DNA from: Mayfieldus sp963772265
GTDB taxonomy: Bacteria > Actinomycetota > Thermoleophilia > Solirubrobacterales > 70-9
Assembly: GCA_963772265.1 (NCBI GenBank)
Contig: CAVYWS010000005.1
Coordinates: 310,001 to 374,000, forward strand
Length of the DNA stretch: 64,000 nt
Direction: 5' to 3'
The translations under genes were made by a program, and so were the position numbers. Of the stretch, positions 1 through 7,548 are shown in pieces (the stretch's first letter is position 1; each line of letters begins with the position of its first letter). Below the pieces are notes generated by a model. The model ran no database searches, had not been told where the DNA came from, and saw nothing but the letters and a program-made list of their open reading frames with translations.

Positions 1-1
1 C

Positions 2-112
2 GAGATCCTCAACACCCTCGAGGTCAACCTGCAGAAGTTCCTCGCCGCCGTGCAGCGCGGCCGCGATCGTCTCGCCGGCCGCGACGAAGAGCCGGCCGAG
101 ATCGAGCAGTAG
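2..112 (+). CDS. C-terminal end of an unidentified protein (partial)
   Basis: Only the last 36 codons are inside the window, ending at TAG 110-112. The visible tail is charged and probably helical (it begins EILNTLEVNLQKFLAAVQRG and ends EEPAEIEQ), as at the end of a coiled-coil protein. In some actinobacteria a DivIVA/SepIVA-like coiled-coil gene lies upstream of the DUF177-rnc cluster, so that is one possibility, but the fragment is too short to identify. Codon use matches the neighbouring genes. Confidence 0.5.
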   Translation, partial: EILNTLEVNLQKFLAAVQRGRDRLAGRDEEPAEIEQ

Positions 113-204
113 GCCCAAGGGCCTCTCGGCAGATTTGCCCTTGCCCGCCGATCGCCGGCGTGGGATGTTTGACCTGACCAAAATCCCAGGGAAGGGGGGC
201 TTCA

Positions 205-753
205 ATGCCCGGAAGGTTTCGTCCCAAGCTCAGCTTCGCCAACGTCGTCGCGGCGATCGCCTTGTTCGTGGCGCTTGGCGGCAGCGCCTACGCCGTCTCC
301 ATCGCCCCGAAGAATTCGGTGACGAGCAAGAGCATCAAGAAGGGCAGTGTGAAGAGCGTCGACGTCAAGAACAACAATGTGAAGAGCGTCGACGTCAAGA
401 ACAACAACCTGACCGGCACCGATATCAAGGAGACGACCCTCAACGGCGTCGACCGCTGCCCTTCCGGCGCCCCGAACCGGGTTGGCGACCTGTGCTTCAG
501 CAATTTGCTCGGGCCAGCGGGTTGGGACGCGGCCCTGCGCGACTGTGCCGCGAGGGGGTTGAGGGCACCCACGATTGCCGACGCGCTGCTGCTGACCACC
601 AGCGGCGCGGCTGGCAACTCAACCTGGACCGACGAGGTCGCCGACGTTGGAGCCGGGACTCGAGTACTGGTCAAGAAGGACGAGCCCAAGATCGTTGCGC
701 TCGGGGTGGCGACCAACCAGCCGTATCACTGCGTGGCGTCGCCGACGAGCTGA
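205..753 (+). CDS. Secreted/anchored hypothetical protein with decapeptide repeats
   Basis: 182 residues, unknown function. A strong purine-rich ribosome site (GGAAGGGGGG) sits just before ATG 205. Residues 10-31 are a hydrophobic leader of the FANVVAAIALFVALGGSAYA type, recurrent in Thermoleophilia secreted proteins. Residues about 35-75 are a low-complexity run rich in Ser, Val, Lys and Asn, with a direct 10-residue repeat (VKSVDVKNNN twice) that recalls short beta-helix repeats. The C-terminal half contains four Cys (CPSG, LCFS, DCAA, HCVA), suggesting disulphides outside the membrane. The product is probably exported. A strong hairpin lies just after the stop. No enzymatic motif was recognised. 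Confidence 0.75.
   Translation: MPGRFRPKLSFANVVAAIALFVALGGSAYAVSIAPKNSVTSKSIKKGSVKSVDVKNNNVKSVDVKNNNLTGTDIKETTLNGVDRCPSGAPNRVGDLCFSNLLGPAGWDAALRDCAARGLRAPTIADALLLTTSGAAGNSTWTDEVADVGAGTRVLVKKDEPKIVALGVATNQPYHCVASPTS
349..408 (+). repeat. Two tandem 30-bp coding repeats
   Basis: Two head-to-tail 30-base units (349-378 and 379-408) differ at only one base and each encodes VKSVDVKNNN. They lie inside the secreted hypothetical gene. Near identity at DNA level suggests recent slippage or duplication. Confidence 0.85.
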
Positions 754-759
754 ACGACC

Positions 760-798
760 TGCGCCGGGCGCTTTCTGCGAAGGTCAGCGCCCGGCGCA
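760..798 (+). terminator. Strong hairpin downstream of the secreted gene
   Basis: A perfect 13-bp inverted repeat (TGCGCCGGGCGCT at 760-772, complement at 786-798) with a 13-base loop begins a few bases after the stop codon at 753. No T-run follows, so it could be an actinobacterial U-less terminator or an mRNA-stabilising hairpin. Confidence 0.55.
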
Positions 799-911
799 GC
801 CGACCCGGCGAATAATCGGACAACCCGGGCCGGCCCGGCCCGATTACCGATTAATGCCCTTGTGGCGACGGTCGGGCGCTGAAAGAGTCGCGCCTACTGG
901 GGGGTCTCTGT

Positions 912-1187
912 TTGAGAATCAGTCTTGGCGTACATCCCGAAGCTCACGAAAACGGGGCCGGTCGTGGGTCGGCCCTGGCCGCGACGATGCGCGAGATCGA
1001 GCCGGGGACACATGTGCGGTTGGTATTCCGAAGCGGCCGCGAGGTCTCCGGCCGGTTCGCCGGTGTGAGCGGCTCGACGATCGAGCTCGACAACGGCAAC
1101 ACCCGGATCCCGCTGCGCGAGGTCGAGCGCCTGTTCATGGAGTTCGGCTCCCGGCCGCGCCGCCGCAAGCGCCACAATGCCGCCTAG
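912..1187 (+). CDS. Small Sm/SH3-barrel-like hypothetical protein
   Basis: 91 residues from TTG 912, chosen because a GGGGGG run about 7 bases upstream is the only plausible ribosome site; ATG 987 would give a 66-residue version holding the whole conserved-looking part. Residues about 30-75 (GTHVRLVFRSGREVSGRF ... IPLREVERLFMEF) have the alternating pattern and charge of a small SH3/Sm-like beta-barrel, and the tail is basic (RPRRRKRH), which would suit nucleic-acid binding. No specific family was recognised. Its stop codon overlaps that of the convergent methyltransferase gene (TAG 1185-1187). Confidence 0.6.
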   Translation: MRISLGVHPEAHENGAGRGSALAATMREIEPGTHVRLVFRSGREVSGRFAGVSGSTIELDNGNTRIPLREVERLFMEFGSRPRRRKRHNAA

Positions 1188-1732
1188 CGCGGACGGTAGT
1201 CGGCTCTGACAACCGCCAGGTCGTCGGCGGTCCAGATCACCTCTCCGCCGCACCACTCGGCGAGCTCTGAGGCGGTGTCGGGGAAGTCGACCCCCGGCTC
1301 CAGCGAGGCGACCTGAACCTCTGCCTTGACCACGTCGCCGAGGACCAGCGAGCGCGACTGCTCGCGGACCCTGCGAAACAGGACCCGCTTCTGTTCGTCG
1401 GTGAGGTGATGCACCGAGAGCACCGAGATCACCAGGTCCCAGGGGCCGTCCGGAAGCGGATCCTCCATCCGCGCCAACTGGACGTCCTCGACCAGCTCGC
1501 GGGCCCGGAAGACCATCTCGGGGCTGGAGTCGAGGCCGGTGATCTGCGCCTCGGGATGGGCGGCGAGGATTCGCTTGGTGGTCTCGCCGGTTCCGATCCC
1601 CAGCTCCAGCACCCGGGCGGGCGGAAACGGAATCGCGGCCGCCGCCTGGTCCTGGAGCTCGTCGTAGCGGGGGACGTCCGCGCGGATCCGCTCCAGGTAC
1701 CTGCTCGGGTCTGAGTGGAATTGATCGCTCAC
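1184..1732 (-). CDS. SAM-dependent methyltransferase (class I)
   Basis: About 182 residues from GTG 1732; the frame is open further upstream, but the SDQFHSDPSRYLERI start fits the family. Motif I is VLELGIGTGETT, followed by the acidic end of strand 2 (ITGLDSS) and motif IV-like DLVISVLSVHHL, the order of a Rossmann-fold methyltransferase of the methyltransf_12/25 kind. The substrate cannot be read from sequence. It is divergent from the DUF177 gene (start 1779), with which it would share a very short promoter region, and convergent with the small gene ending at 1187. Confidence 0.8.
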   Translation of the reverse strand: MSDQFHSDPSRYLERIRADVPRYDELQDQAAAAIPFPPARVLELGIGTGETTKRILAAHPEAQITGLDSSPEMVFRARELVEDVQLARMEDPLPDGPWDLVISVLSVHHLTDEQKRVLFRRVREQSRSLVLGDVVKAEVQVASLEPGVDFPDTASELAEWCGGEVIWTADDLAVVRADYRPR

Positions 1733-1778
1733 GCTAACCTCGGTCGCGGCCCATCGTAGTCGCCACCGGGAGGCCCTC

Positions 1779-2297
1779 ATGTCCACTCAACCCAGCATCG
1801 TCGACCTCTCCCGGCTCTCGCTGTCGTTCGGCGAGGCCGCCACTCTCTTCGTGCCGGTGCGGCCTCGCCCCCTCGATCTGGGCGGGCAGACCTACGCCGC
1901 CGATCCGGAGACGGTCGAGGCGCGGCTGGACGCCTCCCGTACCAGCTCGGGCTACGCCCTGCGGCTGCGGCTCGCGGTCGCTCTCGACGGCCCCTGCCAG
2001 CGCTGCCTGGAGGACGCCGAGGTCGGGGTCGAGGTCGACGCCCGCGAGGTCGACCAGCCCGGCGTCGGCGACGAGGAGCTGCAAAGCCCCTACGTCGAGG
2101 ACGGCCAGCTCGACCTCGGCCGCTGGGCCCATGACGCGGTCGTTCTGGCTCTCCCCGCCCAGGTTCTCTGCCGTCCCGACTGCGCCGGTCTCTGCGCGGT
2201 CTGCGGCGAGTCCCTCAACGACGCCGACCCCGAGGCCCACCGCCACGAGACCGGCGGTGACCCGCGCTGGGCGAAGCTGCGCGAGCTCTCGGAATGA
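1779..2297 (+). CDS. DUF177 / YceD family protein
   Basis: 172 residues, ATG 1779. The family is the YceD/DUF177 group almost always encoded just before rpmF and linked to 23S rRNA and ribosome metabolism; its exact role is unsettled. The diagnostic Cys residues are present: CQRCLED around residue 70 and, near the C-terminus, CRPDCAGLCAVCGESLN, which could bind a metal. It is the first gene of a dense run; its stop overlaps the GNAT start by 4 bases (ATGA at 2294), so translational coupling is likely. L32 follows one gene later, which fits the conserved order. Confidence 0.9.
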   Translation: MSTQPSIVDLSRLSLSFGEAATLFVPVRPRPLDLGGQTYAADPETVEARLDASRTSSGYALRLRLAVALDGPCQRCLEDAEVGVEVDAREVDQPGVGDEELQSPYVEDGQLDLGRWAHDAVVLALPAQVLCRPDCAGLCAVCGESLNDADPEAHRHETGGDPRWAKLRELSE

Positions 2298-2740
2298 AAA
2301 TCGAGCTCGTGCAGGAGCGCGATCTCGGCGAGCTGCTGCCGATGATGCGCGCCTACTGCGACTTCTACGAGGTCGCGCCGGCCGCCGATGACCTCGAAGC
2401 TCTGGCACGGACACTGATCGCGGACCCGACGAACGAGGGGATCCAGCTGATCGCCCGCGACGAAGAATCCCGGCCGCTGGGGTTCGCGACCGTCTACTGG
2501 ACCTGGCAGACGCTGAACGCGGCGCGCGCGGCGGTGATGAACGATCTCTTCGTCGCCCCCGATGCCCGGGGCAAGGGGGTCGGCCGGGCGCTGATCGAGG
2601 AGTGCAGGCGGCATGCCCGCGAGCACGGCGCCGCGGAGCTGGTCTGGGAGACCGCGCTCGACAACGAGACCGCGCAGCGGCTCTACGACTCCCTCCCGAC
2701 CGACAAGTCGACCTGGTTCAACTACGCGCTCGGGACCTAG
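2294..2740 (+). CDS. GNAT family N-acetyltransferase
   Basis: 148 residues. GCN5-related acetyltransferase fold: the acetyl-CoA pyrophosphate loop is visible as DARGKGVGRALIEECRRHA (around residues 92-110), preceded by the beta-4 strand MNDLFVAP, and a late Asn-Glu (ALDNETAQRLYDSL) typical of helix alpha-4. The substrate is unknown; such proteins acetylate small amines or protein N-termini. The gene overlaps the DUF177 gene by 4 bases and precedes rpmF, so it is an insertion into the usual yceD-rpmF pair. Confidence 0.88.
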   Translation: MKIELVQERDLGELLPMMRAYCDFYEVAPAADDLEALARTLIADPTNEGIQLIARDEESRPLGFATVYWTWQTLNAARAAVMNDLFVAPDARGKGVGRALIEECRRHAREHGAAELVWETALDNETAQRLYDSLPTDKSTWFNYALGT

Positions 2741-2773
2741 CGCCAACCGCTCCCCGCTACCATCCCCGCTTCC

Positions 2774-2995
2774 GTGGCCGTCCCCAAGAAAAGGACCTCA
2801 CGCACGCGTCGCGACAAACGGCGCGCGACCCACAGCGTCTCGGCGCCGCGCCTGAACGAGTGCCCGCGCTGCCACAGCCCGCGCCTGCCGCATCGGGTCT
2901 GCCCGGTCTGCGGCACCTACGCCGGGCGCGAGGTGATCAGCCACGTCACCGAAGCTCCGGCCACCCCTGCGCAGCCCGACGACCAGGAGGAGTAG
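2774..2995 (+). CDS. rpmF: 50S ribosomal protein L32
   Basis: 73 residues from GTG 2774. The start AVPKKRTSRTRRDKRRA is the classic L32 N-terminus. A four-Cys zinc site is present (CPRC ... CPVCG), so this is the zinc-binding type. The C-terminal tail (EAPATPAQPDDQEE) is acidic and a little longer than usual. It sits between the DUF177-GNAT pair and plsX, a common bacterial arrangement tying ribosome assembly to lipid synthesis. The plsX start follows the stop directly. Confidence 0.96.
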   Translation: MAVPKKRTSRTRRDKRRATHSVSAPRLNECPRCHSPRLPHRVCPVCGTYAGREVISHVTEAPATPAQPDDQEE

Positions 2996-4054
2996 TTGGC
3001 CGCTCCGGCTGAGGGCCCCGCGCAAGCGACGGTCGCCCTCGACGGCTTCGGTGCAGAGCAGGGGTTCGACGCGCTGGCCGACGGGGCCCGCCGCGCCGCC
3101 GCCGACGGGATCGCCCTGCGGGTCTTCGGCCCGCCCGACGAGCTCGGGCTCGACGAGGTCCCCGGGGTCGAGGTGGTTGCGAGCAGCGAGTGGATCGGCA
3201 ACGAGGAGGAGCCGGTGGCGGCGGTCCGGGCCCGGCCGGAGGCCTCGATCGTGCGCGCCGCACGCGACGTCGCCAAGGGCGAGTCCGAGGCGCTGGCGAC
3301 GGTGGGTTCGACCGGGGCGGCGATGGCCGCGGCGACCTTCGGTGTGCGGCGGTTGCACGGAGTTCAGCGCCCCGCCCTGGCGGTGCTGCTACCGGTGCCC
3401 GGAAAGCCGGTCCTGTTCCTCGACGTCGGCGCCAACGCGGAGGTCCGCCCCCAGCACCTGGTCCAATTCGCCTTCCTCGGCGCTGCCTTCAGCACCGCGG
3501 TGCTCGGCGTTGAGCGGCCGAGGGTCGGGCTGCTCTCGGTCGGCGAGGAAGCCGGCAAGGGGACCGCTGGGGTGATCGAGGCGCACGGGATCCTCGCCGG
3601 GGCGAAGGGGATCGACTTCGTCGGAAACGTCGAGGGGGGCGACCTGCCCGCGGGCGCCGCCGACGTCGTCGTCACCGACGGATTCACCGGCAACGTCGCG
3701 CTGAAGCTGATGGAGGGGACGGCGAAGACGGTAACCGCAGCGATTCGCGACGCCGCTCGCTCCAACCCGATTGCCGCCGCCGGCGGGTTGCTGATGCGCC
3801 CCGCCCTGGGCGGCCTGCGCCGCGAGTTTGCGCCCGAAACGACCGGCGGCGCGGTGATGCTCGGCCTTCGCAGCCCCGCCGTCGTCGGTCATGGCAGCTC
3901 CGGCGCGGAGGGAATCGCCAACGCGATCCGGCTCGCCGCCCGCTGCGTGCAGCAACGGGCCGTGCAGCGCACCGACGAGCTGTTGCGCAGCTCGCACGCG
4001 ACCCGCAACGAGCTTGCGGAGACGCCGGATTCCGCCCAGCGGATCGAGGCGTGA
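2996..4054 (+). CDS. plsX: Phosphate acyltransferase PlsX
   Basis: 352 residues from TTG 2996, immediately after rpmF. PlsX makes acyl-phosphate from acyl-ACP, the first step in supplying acyl chains to PlsY for phosphatidic acid synthesis at the membrane. Family segments seen: VGSTGAAMAAATFGV, KPVLFLDVGANAEVRP, GLLSVGEEAGKGT, FVGNVEGGDLPAGAADVVVTDGFTGNVALKLMEG, and a C-terminal HGSSGAEGIANAIRLA. The N-terminal motif, usually DAMGGDxAP, is degenerate here (DGFGAEQG). The C-terminus is somewhat extended and polar. acpP follows 13 bases later. Confidence 0.93.
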   Translation: MAAPAEGPAQATVALDGFGAEQGFDALADGARRAAADGIALRVFGPPDELGLDEVPGVEVVASSEWIGNEEEPVAAVRARPEASIVRAARDVAKGESEALATVGSTGAAMAAATFGVRRLHGVQRPALAVLLPVPGKPVLFLDVGANAEVRPQHLVQFAFLGAAFSTAVLGVERPRVGLLSVGEEAGKGTAGVIEAHGILAGAKGIDFVGNVEGGDLPAGAADVVVTDGFTGNVALKLMEGTAKTVTAAIRDAARSNPIAAAGGLLMRPALGGLRREFAPETTGGAVMLGLRSPAVVGHGSSGAEGIANAIRLAARCVQQRAVQRTDELLRSSHATRNELAETPDSAQRIEA

Positions 4055-4067
4055 TAGGAAAGACGAG

Positions 4068-4313
4068 ATGACCCGCGACCAGGTGATGAGCAGGGTGCGC
4101 GAGCACCTCGCCGCCGAGCTGGAGATCGATCCGGCGCGGATCGAGCTCGGCACCCGCTTCAAGGAGGATCTCGACGCCGACTCGCTCGATCTCTACGAGC
4201 TCGTGATGGAGCTCGAGGACGGCTACGGGATCCGGGTTCCCGAAGAGGACGCGGCGCAGATCAAGACCGTGGGCGACGCAATCGACTTCGTCGTGGAGCA
4301 CGCCCCCGTCTGA
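4068..4313 (+). CDS. acpP: Acyl carrier protein
   Basis: 81 residues from ATG 4068. Acidic four-helix carrier protein; the phosphopantetheine attachment serine is in the motif DLDADSLDLYELVMELED (Ser around residue 37). It carries growing acyl chains for type II fatty-acid synthesis and donates them to PlsX, encoded just upstream. The spacing to plsX (13 bases) and rnc (18 bases) indicates one transcript. Length is normal for the family. Confidence 0.96.
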   Translation: MTRDQVMSRVREHLAAELEIDPARIELGTRFKEDLDADSLDLYELVMELEDGYGIRVPEEDAAQIKTVGDAIDFVVEHAPV

Positions 4314-4331
4314 GCCGGGAGCTGCGGCCTG

Positions 4332-5054
4332 ATGGCGGAGCCGGGCGATCCAGCGGGCGCGGAGAAGGAGCACCGGGCAGCGGTTGCCCCGCTCGCCGAG
4401 CTGATCGAGGAGCTGCCGGCCGAGCTGCGCCGGCAGGCGCTGACCCATCCTTCCTGGGTCGACGCGCGCTCGAGCTCATACGAGCGCCTCGCCTTCCTCG
4501 GCGACAGCGTCCTCGGGCTTGCGGTCGCCGCCGCGGTCTTCGAGCGCTTCGCCGACCAGGACAGCGGCCGGCTGACCAAGATCCTCAACCAATCGGTCAG
4601 CGGCGGCGCCTGCGCCGAGGTCGGCAGGGCACTCGGTGTGCCCGACTGGCTGCGCGAGTCGGCCCCGGCCGACACCGGCACCGGGATTCCGGTCGAGGTG
4701 CTGATAGGCGCCGAGCGGCCGCTGCCGGAGATAACCGAGGCGCTGATCGGCGCCTGCTATCTGGCCCATGGCTTCGATCGGAGCGCCGCGGCCGTGGCCG
4801 CCGCCTTCGACCCTCAGATCGAGTTCGCCGCGGACACCAGGGTCGACTTCAAGTCGGCCTTGCAGGAGCTGCTGGCCCGGCGCGGCGCCCGCATAAGCTA
4901 TGAGGTGATCGAAGAGGCGGGGCCGCCGCATGACCGGACCTTCGAGGTCGCCGCGATGCTCGACGACGAGCAGGTCGGAAAGGGCGAGGGTCGAAGCAAG
5001 AAGATGGCCGAACAGGCGGCTGCCGAGCAGGCGTTGGAGCAACTCGGCGGCTAA
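4332..5054 (+). CDS. rnc: Ribonuclease III
   Basis: 240 residues. Double-strand-specific endonuclease for rRNA and mRNA processing: an N-terminal RNase III domain (about 15-155) and a C-terminal dsRNA-binding domain (about 165-238, ending GRSKKMAEQAAAEQALEQL). The signature helix reads YERLAFLGDSVL instead of the usual NERLEFLGDSVL, so the second metal-ligand Glu is Ala54; Asp58 is kept. In the second acidic pair the usual D-x-x-E is E133-x-x-E136 (PEITEALIGACYL). Whether activity is altered cannot be judged from sequence. It lies between acpP and smc, the conserved actinobacterial order. Confidence 0.93.
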   Translation: MAEPGDPAGAEKEHRAAVAPLAELIEELPAELRRQALTHPSWVDARSSSYERLAFLGDSVLGLAVAAAVFERFADQDSGRLTKILNQSVSGGACAEVGRALGVPDWLRESAPADTGTGIPVEVLIGAERPLPEITEALIGACYLAHGFDRSAAAVAAAFDPQIEFAADTRVDFKSALQELLARRGARISYEVIEEAGPPHDRTFEVAAMLDDEQVGKGEGRSKKMAEQAAAEQALEQLGG

Positions 5055-5130
5055 GGGCAGACCCGCCCGAGCAACGTTTCTTTCGCGTCCGACCCGGCCG
5101 CGAGCCTACGCACCGCAAAACCCCGCACCC

Positions 5131-7455
5131 ATGTACCTAAAGTCGATCACGCTGAAGGGATTCAAGTCGTTCCCCGAGCGCACCAAGCTGCGCTTCTCGC
5201 CCGGGGTCAGCGTGATCGTTGGACCGAACGGCTCGGGCAAGTCCAACATCACCGACGCCGTGCTGTGGGCGCTGGGCGAGCAGAGCCCGGCGGCGGTGCG
5301 CGGCCAGTCGATGCAGGACGTGATCTCCAGCGGCGGCGGGGTGGGCCAACGCCGCTACGCCGAGGTCGAGGTTTCGATCGACAACTCCGACGGGCGCGCG
5401 GCCAGCGAGTTCTCCGAGATATCCGTGCAGCGGCGCCTCGAGCGCTCCGGCGACGGCACCTACCGGATGAACGGGGCCCGCTGCCGGCTGGTCGACGTCG
5501 TCGAGGCGCTTGCCGACACCAACCTCGGCCGCGAGATGCACTCGGTGATCAGCCAGGGACGCGTCGAGGCGATCGTCAACTCGAAGCCGCGCGAGCGCCG
5601 GCTGCTGATCGAGGAGGCCGCCGGCCTCGGCAAGCACCGCAAGCGTCGCCGGCGGTCAGAGCTGAAGCTCGAGAAGGCCCGCGAGAACCTCGACCGCGCG
5701 CTCGACGTCGAGCGCGAGGCCCGCAGCCGGCTGCGCCCGCTGAAGCGCCAGGCCCAGGCGGCCGAGCTGGGGGCGAGAATCGAGCGCGAGGAGCTGGGGC
5801 TGCGGGCGCGGTTGGTCGCCGAGGAGCTGCGCGGCGGCGAGTCGGGACTGCGCGAGGCGGAGGCCGCCGCCGCGAAGGCACGCGAGCAGCGCGAGTCGAT
5901 CGAGGAGAGGCTGGCGCAGGTCTCCGAGCAGCGCCGGGCCGCCGAGGAGCGGTTCGCCGCCCGCGACCGCGAGCGGACGCAGAGCTGGGGTGTCCTGACC
6001 CGGCTGCGAGCCGAGCAGGAGCGGATCGGGATCCGCGCCGCGTCGCTGGGCGACCGCGAGCGTGAGCTCGCGGCCCGGGTCGAGGGCCTGCGGGCAGAGC
6101 TCGAGCCACTGACCCTCGACGTCGGCTCCGGCCCGGCGCCGGAGCGAAGCCGGAGGCTGGCCGACGAGCTGACCGAGATCGAGGCCGGGCTGAGCGCCGC
6201 CGGCCAGGGACTTGCGCAGGCCCGGGCGGAGGGCCCCGAGCAGCGACGCGCCGCCGGCCTGACATCGGTTCGCGCCGGCGCCGAGCGCGCTGTTCGCCAC
6301 GCCCGCAGGGCCGAGGGCCTGCTGGGCGAGGGCCGGCGCGAGCAGCTCGCCGCCCGGCTCGCCGCCCAGCGCCAGCTGCTGGACCAGGTGAGCGCGGCGC
6401 GCGGCGCGCTGGAGGCGCTGGCGGCGGCGGTCAGGACCCGGGTCCAGTCGGCGGAGGCGAAACTGACCGGGGCAGGCGACGACGGCGATGAAATCGCGGA
6501 GGAGATGCGGTCCTGCTCGCAGCGGGAGTTCGAGCTTCAGGCAGAGATGAAGGCCGCCTCCGACGCCTTCACCGAGCACGAGGTCAAGGCGGCGCACCTG
6601 CGCGACCGCCGCACCGAGTCGGCTCGCGAGCTGGAGGAGATCTCGACCAAGCTCGGCGAGCGGATCGAGGCGGCCGCCGAGCCGCTGAGCGAGCAGGAGC
6701 GTGAGGAGATCGACCGGCGGCTGGAGCGGCTGGAGCGGCGCCGGGCCCAGATCGGGCCGGTCAACCCGCTCGCCGAGCGCGAGTACGAGGAGGCACGTGA
6801 GCACGCCGACGAGCTCAAGGCGCAGCGCGAGGACGCCGAGCGCGCGATTGCCGAGCTGGCGGGGCTGATCCGCGACATCGACCGCGAGATCGAGCGCGCC
6901 TTCGAGGAGACCTTCGAGGCAACGGCCCGAAACTTCGAGGAGATGGTCGAGCACCTCTTCCCGGGCGGCCGCGGGCGCCTGCGCCGCGTCACCCTGCGTG
7001 CGGTCGAGGAGCCCGAGGACTCGGATGAGGGCGATGAGGAAGAGGAGGGCGAGCGCCGCGAGCAGTTCGGGGTCGAGATCGAGGTGACCCCGGCGGGCAA
7101 GTCGATGCGCCGCCTCTCGCTTCTGTCAGGCGGCGAGAAGTCGCTTGTCGCGCTTGCTTTCGTCTTCGCCGTCTTCCTCGCCCGGCCGTGCCCCTTCTAC
7201 ATCCTCGACGAGGTCGAGGCTGCGCTCGACGACGCCAATATCGATCGCTTCCTGCAGCTCGTGCGCCGCTTTTCCGATCGCGCCCAGTTCGTGATCGTCA
7301 CCCACCAGAAGCGAACGATGGACGCCGCCGACGTCCTCTATGGGGTCAGCATGGGCGGCGACGGGGTGACCAAGATCGTCTCGCGCCGGATGCCGCCGCA
7401 GATCGCCGAGGAGCTGTCTGAGGCCGACGGCGTCGCCGAGGCCGAAGCGGCCTAG
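5131..7455 (+). CDS. smc: SMC-family chromosome-condensation ATPase, short, no visible hinge
   Basis: 774 residues from ATG 5131 (MYLKSITLKGFKSF, the canonical SMC start), uninterrupted. The N-terminal ATPase half has Walker A GPNGSGKSN (residues 31-39) and the EEAAGLGKHRKR region; the C-terminal half has IGPVNPLAEREYEE, signature LLSGGEKSLVALAF (around 666) and Walker B FYILDEVEAALDDAN (from 689). Bacterial SMC is usually about 1150-1200 residues with a globular hinge between two long coils. Here only about 400 charged, Ala/Glu/Arg-rich residues join the head halves and no hinge-like Gly-rich globular segment is visible. The rnc-smc-ftsY position supports orthology. It could be a genuine hinge-less SMC or an assembly deletion. 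Confidence 0.85.
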   Translation: MYLKSITLKGFKSFPERTKLRFSPGVSVIVGPNGSGKSNITDAVLWALGEQSPAAVRGQSMQDVISSGGGVGQRRYAEVEVSIDNSDGRAASEFSEISVQRRLERSGDGTYRMNGARCRLVDVVEALADTNLGREMHSVISQGRVEAIVNSKPRERRLLIEEAAGLGKHRKRRRRSELKLEKARENLDRALDVEREARSRLRPLKRQAQAAELGARIEREELGLRARLVAEELRGGESGLREAEAAAAKAREQRESIEERLAQVSEQRRAAEERFAARDRERTQSWGVLTRLRAEQERIGIRAASLGDRERELAARVEGLRAELEPLTLDVGSGPAPERSRRLADELTEIEAGLSAAGQGLAQARAEGPEQRRAAGLTSVRAGAERAVRHARRAEGLLGEGRREQLAARLAAQRQLLDQVSAARGALEALAAAVRTRVQSAEAKLTGAGDDGDEIAEEMRSCSQREFELQAEMKAASDAFTEHEVKAAHLRDRRTESARELEEISTKLGERIEAAAEPLSEQEREEIDRRLERLERRRAQIGPVNPLAEREYEEAREHADELKAQREDAERAIAELAGLIRDIDREIERAFEETFEATARNFEEMVEHLFPGGRGRLRRVTLRAVEEPEDSDEGDEEEEGERREQFGVEIEVTPAGKSMRRLSLLSGGEKSLVALAFVFAVFLARPCPFYILDEVEAALDDANIDRFLQLVRRFSDRAQFVIVTHQKRTMDAADVLYGVSMGGDGVTKIVSRRMPPQIAEELSEADGVAEAEAA

Positions 7456-7548
7456 CTGCGCCCTGTACCCAAAAGTGCCCTTGTGCGGAGCCGAGACTGC
7501 TCCATATGATCGGCCGCCGAATGAGGCGGGATGAGAGGTAGACGCACC

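Noticed and set aside
349..408. Possible CRISPR-like repeats
   Set aside because: Only two tandem units without spacers, inside a coding sequence.
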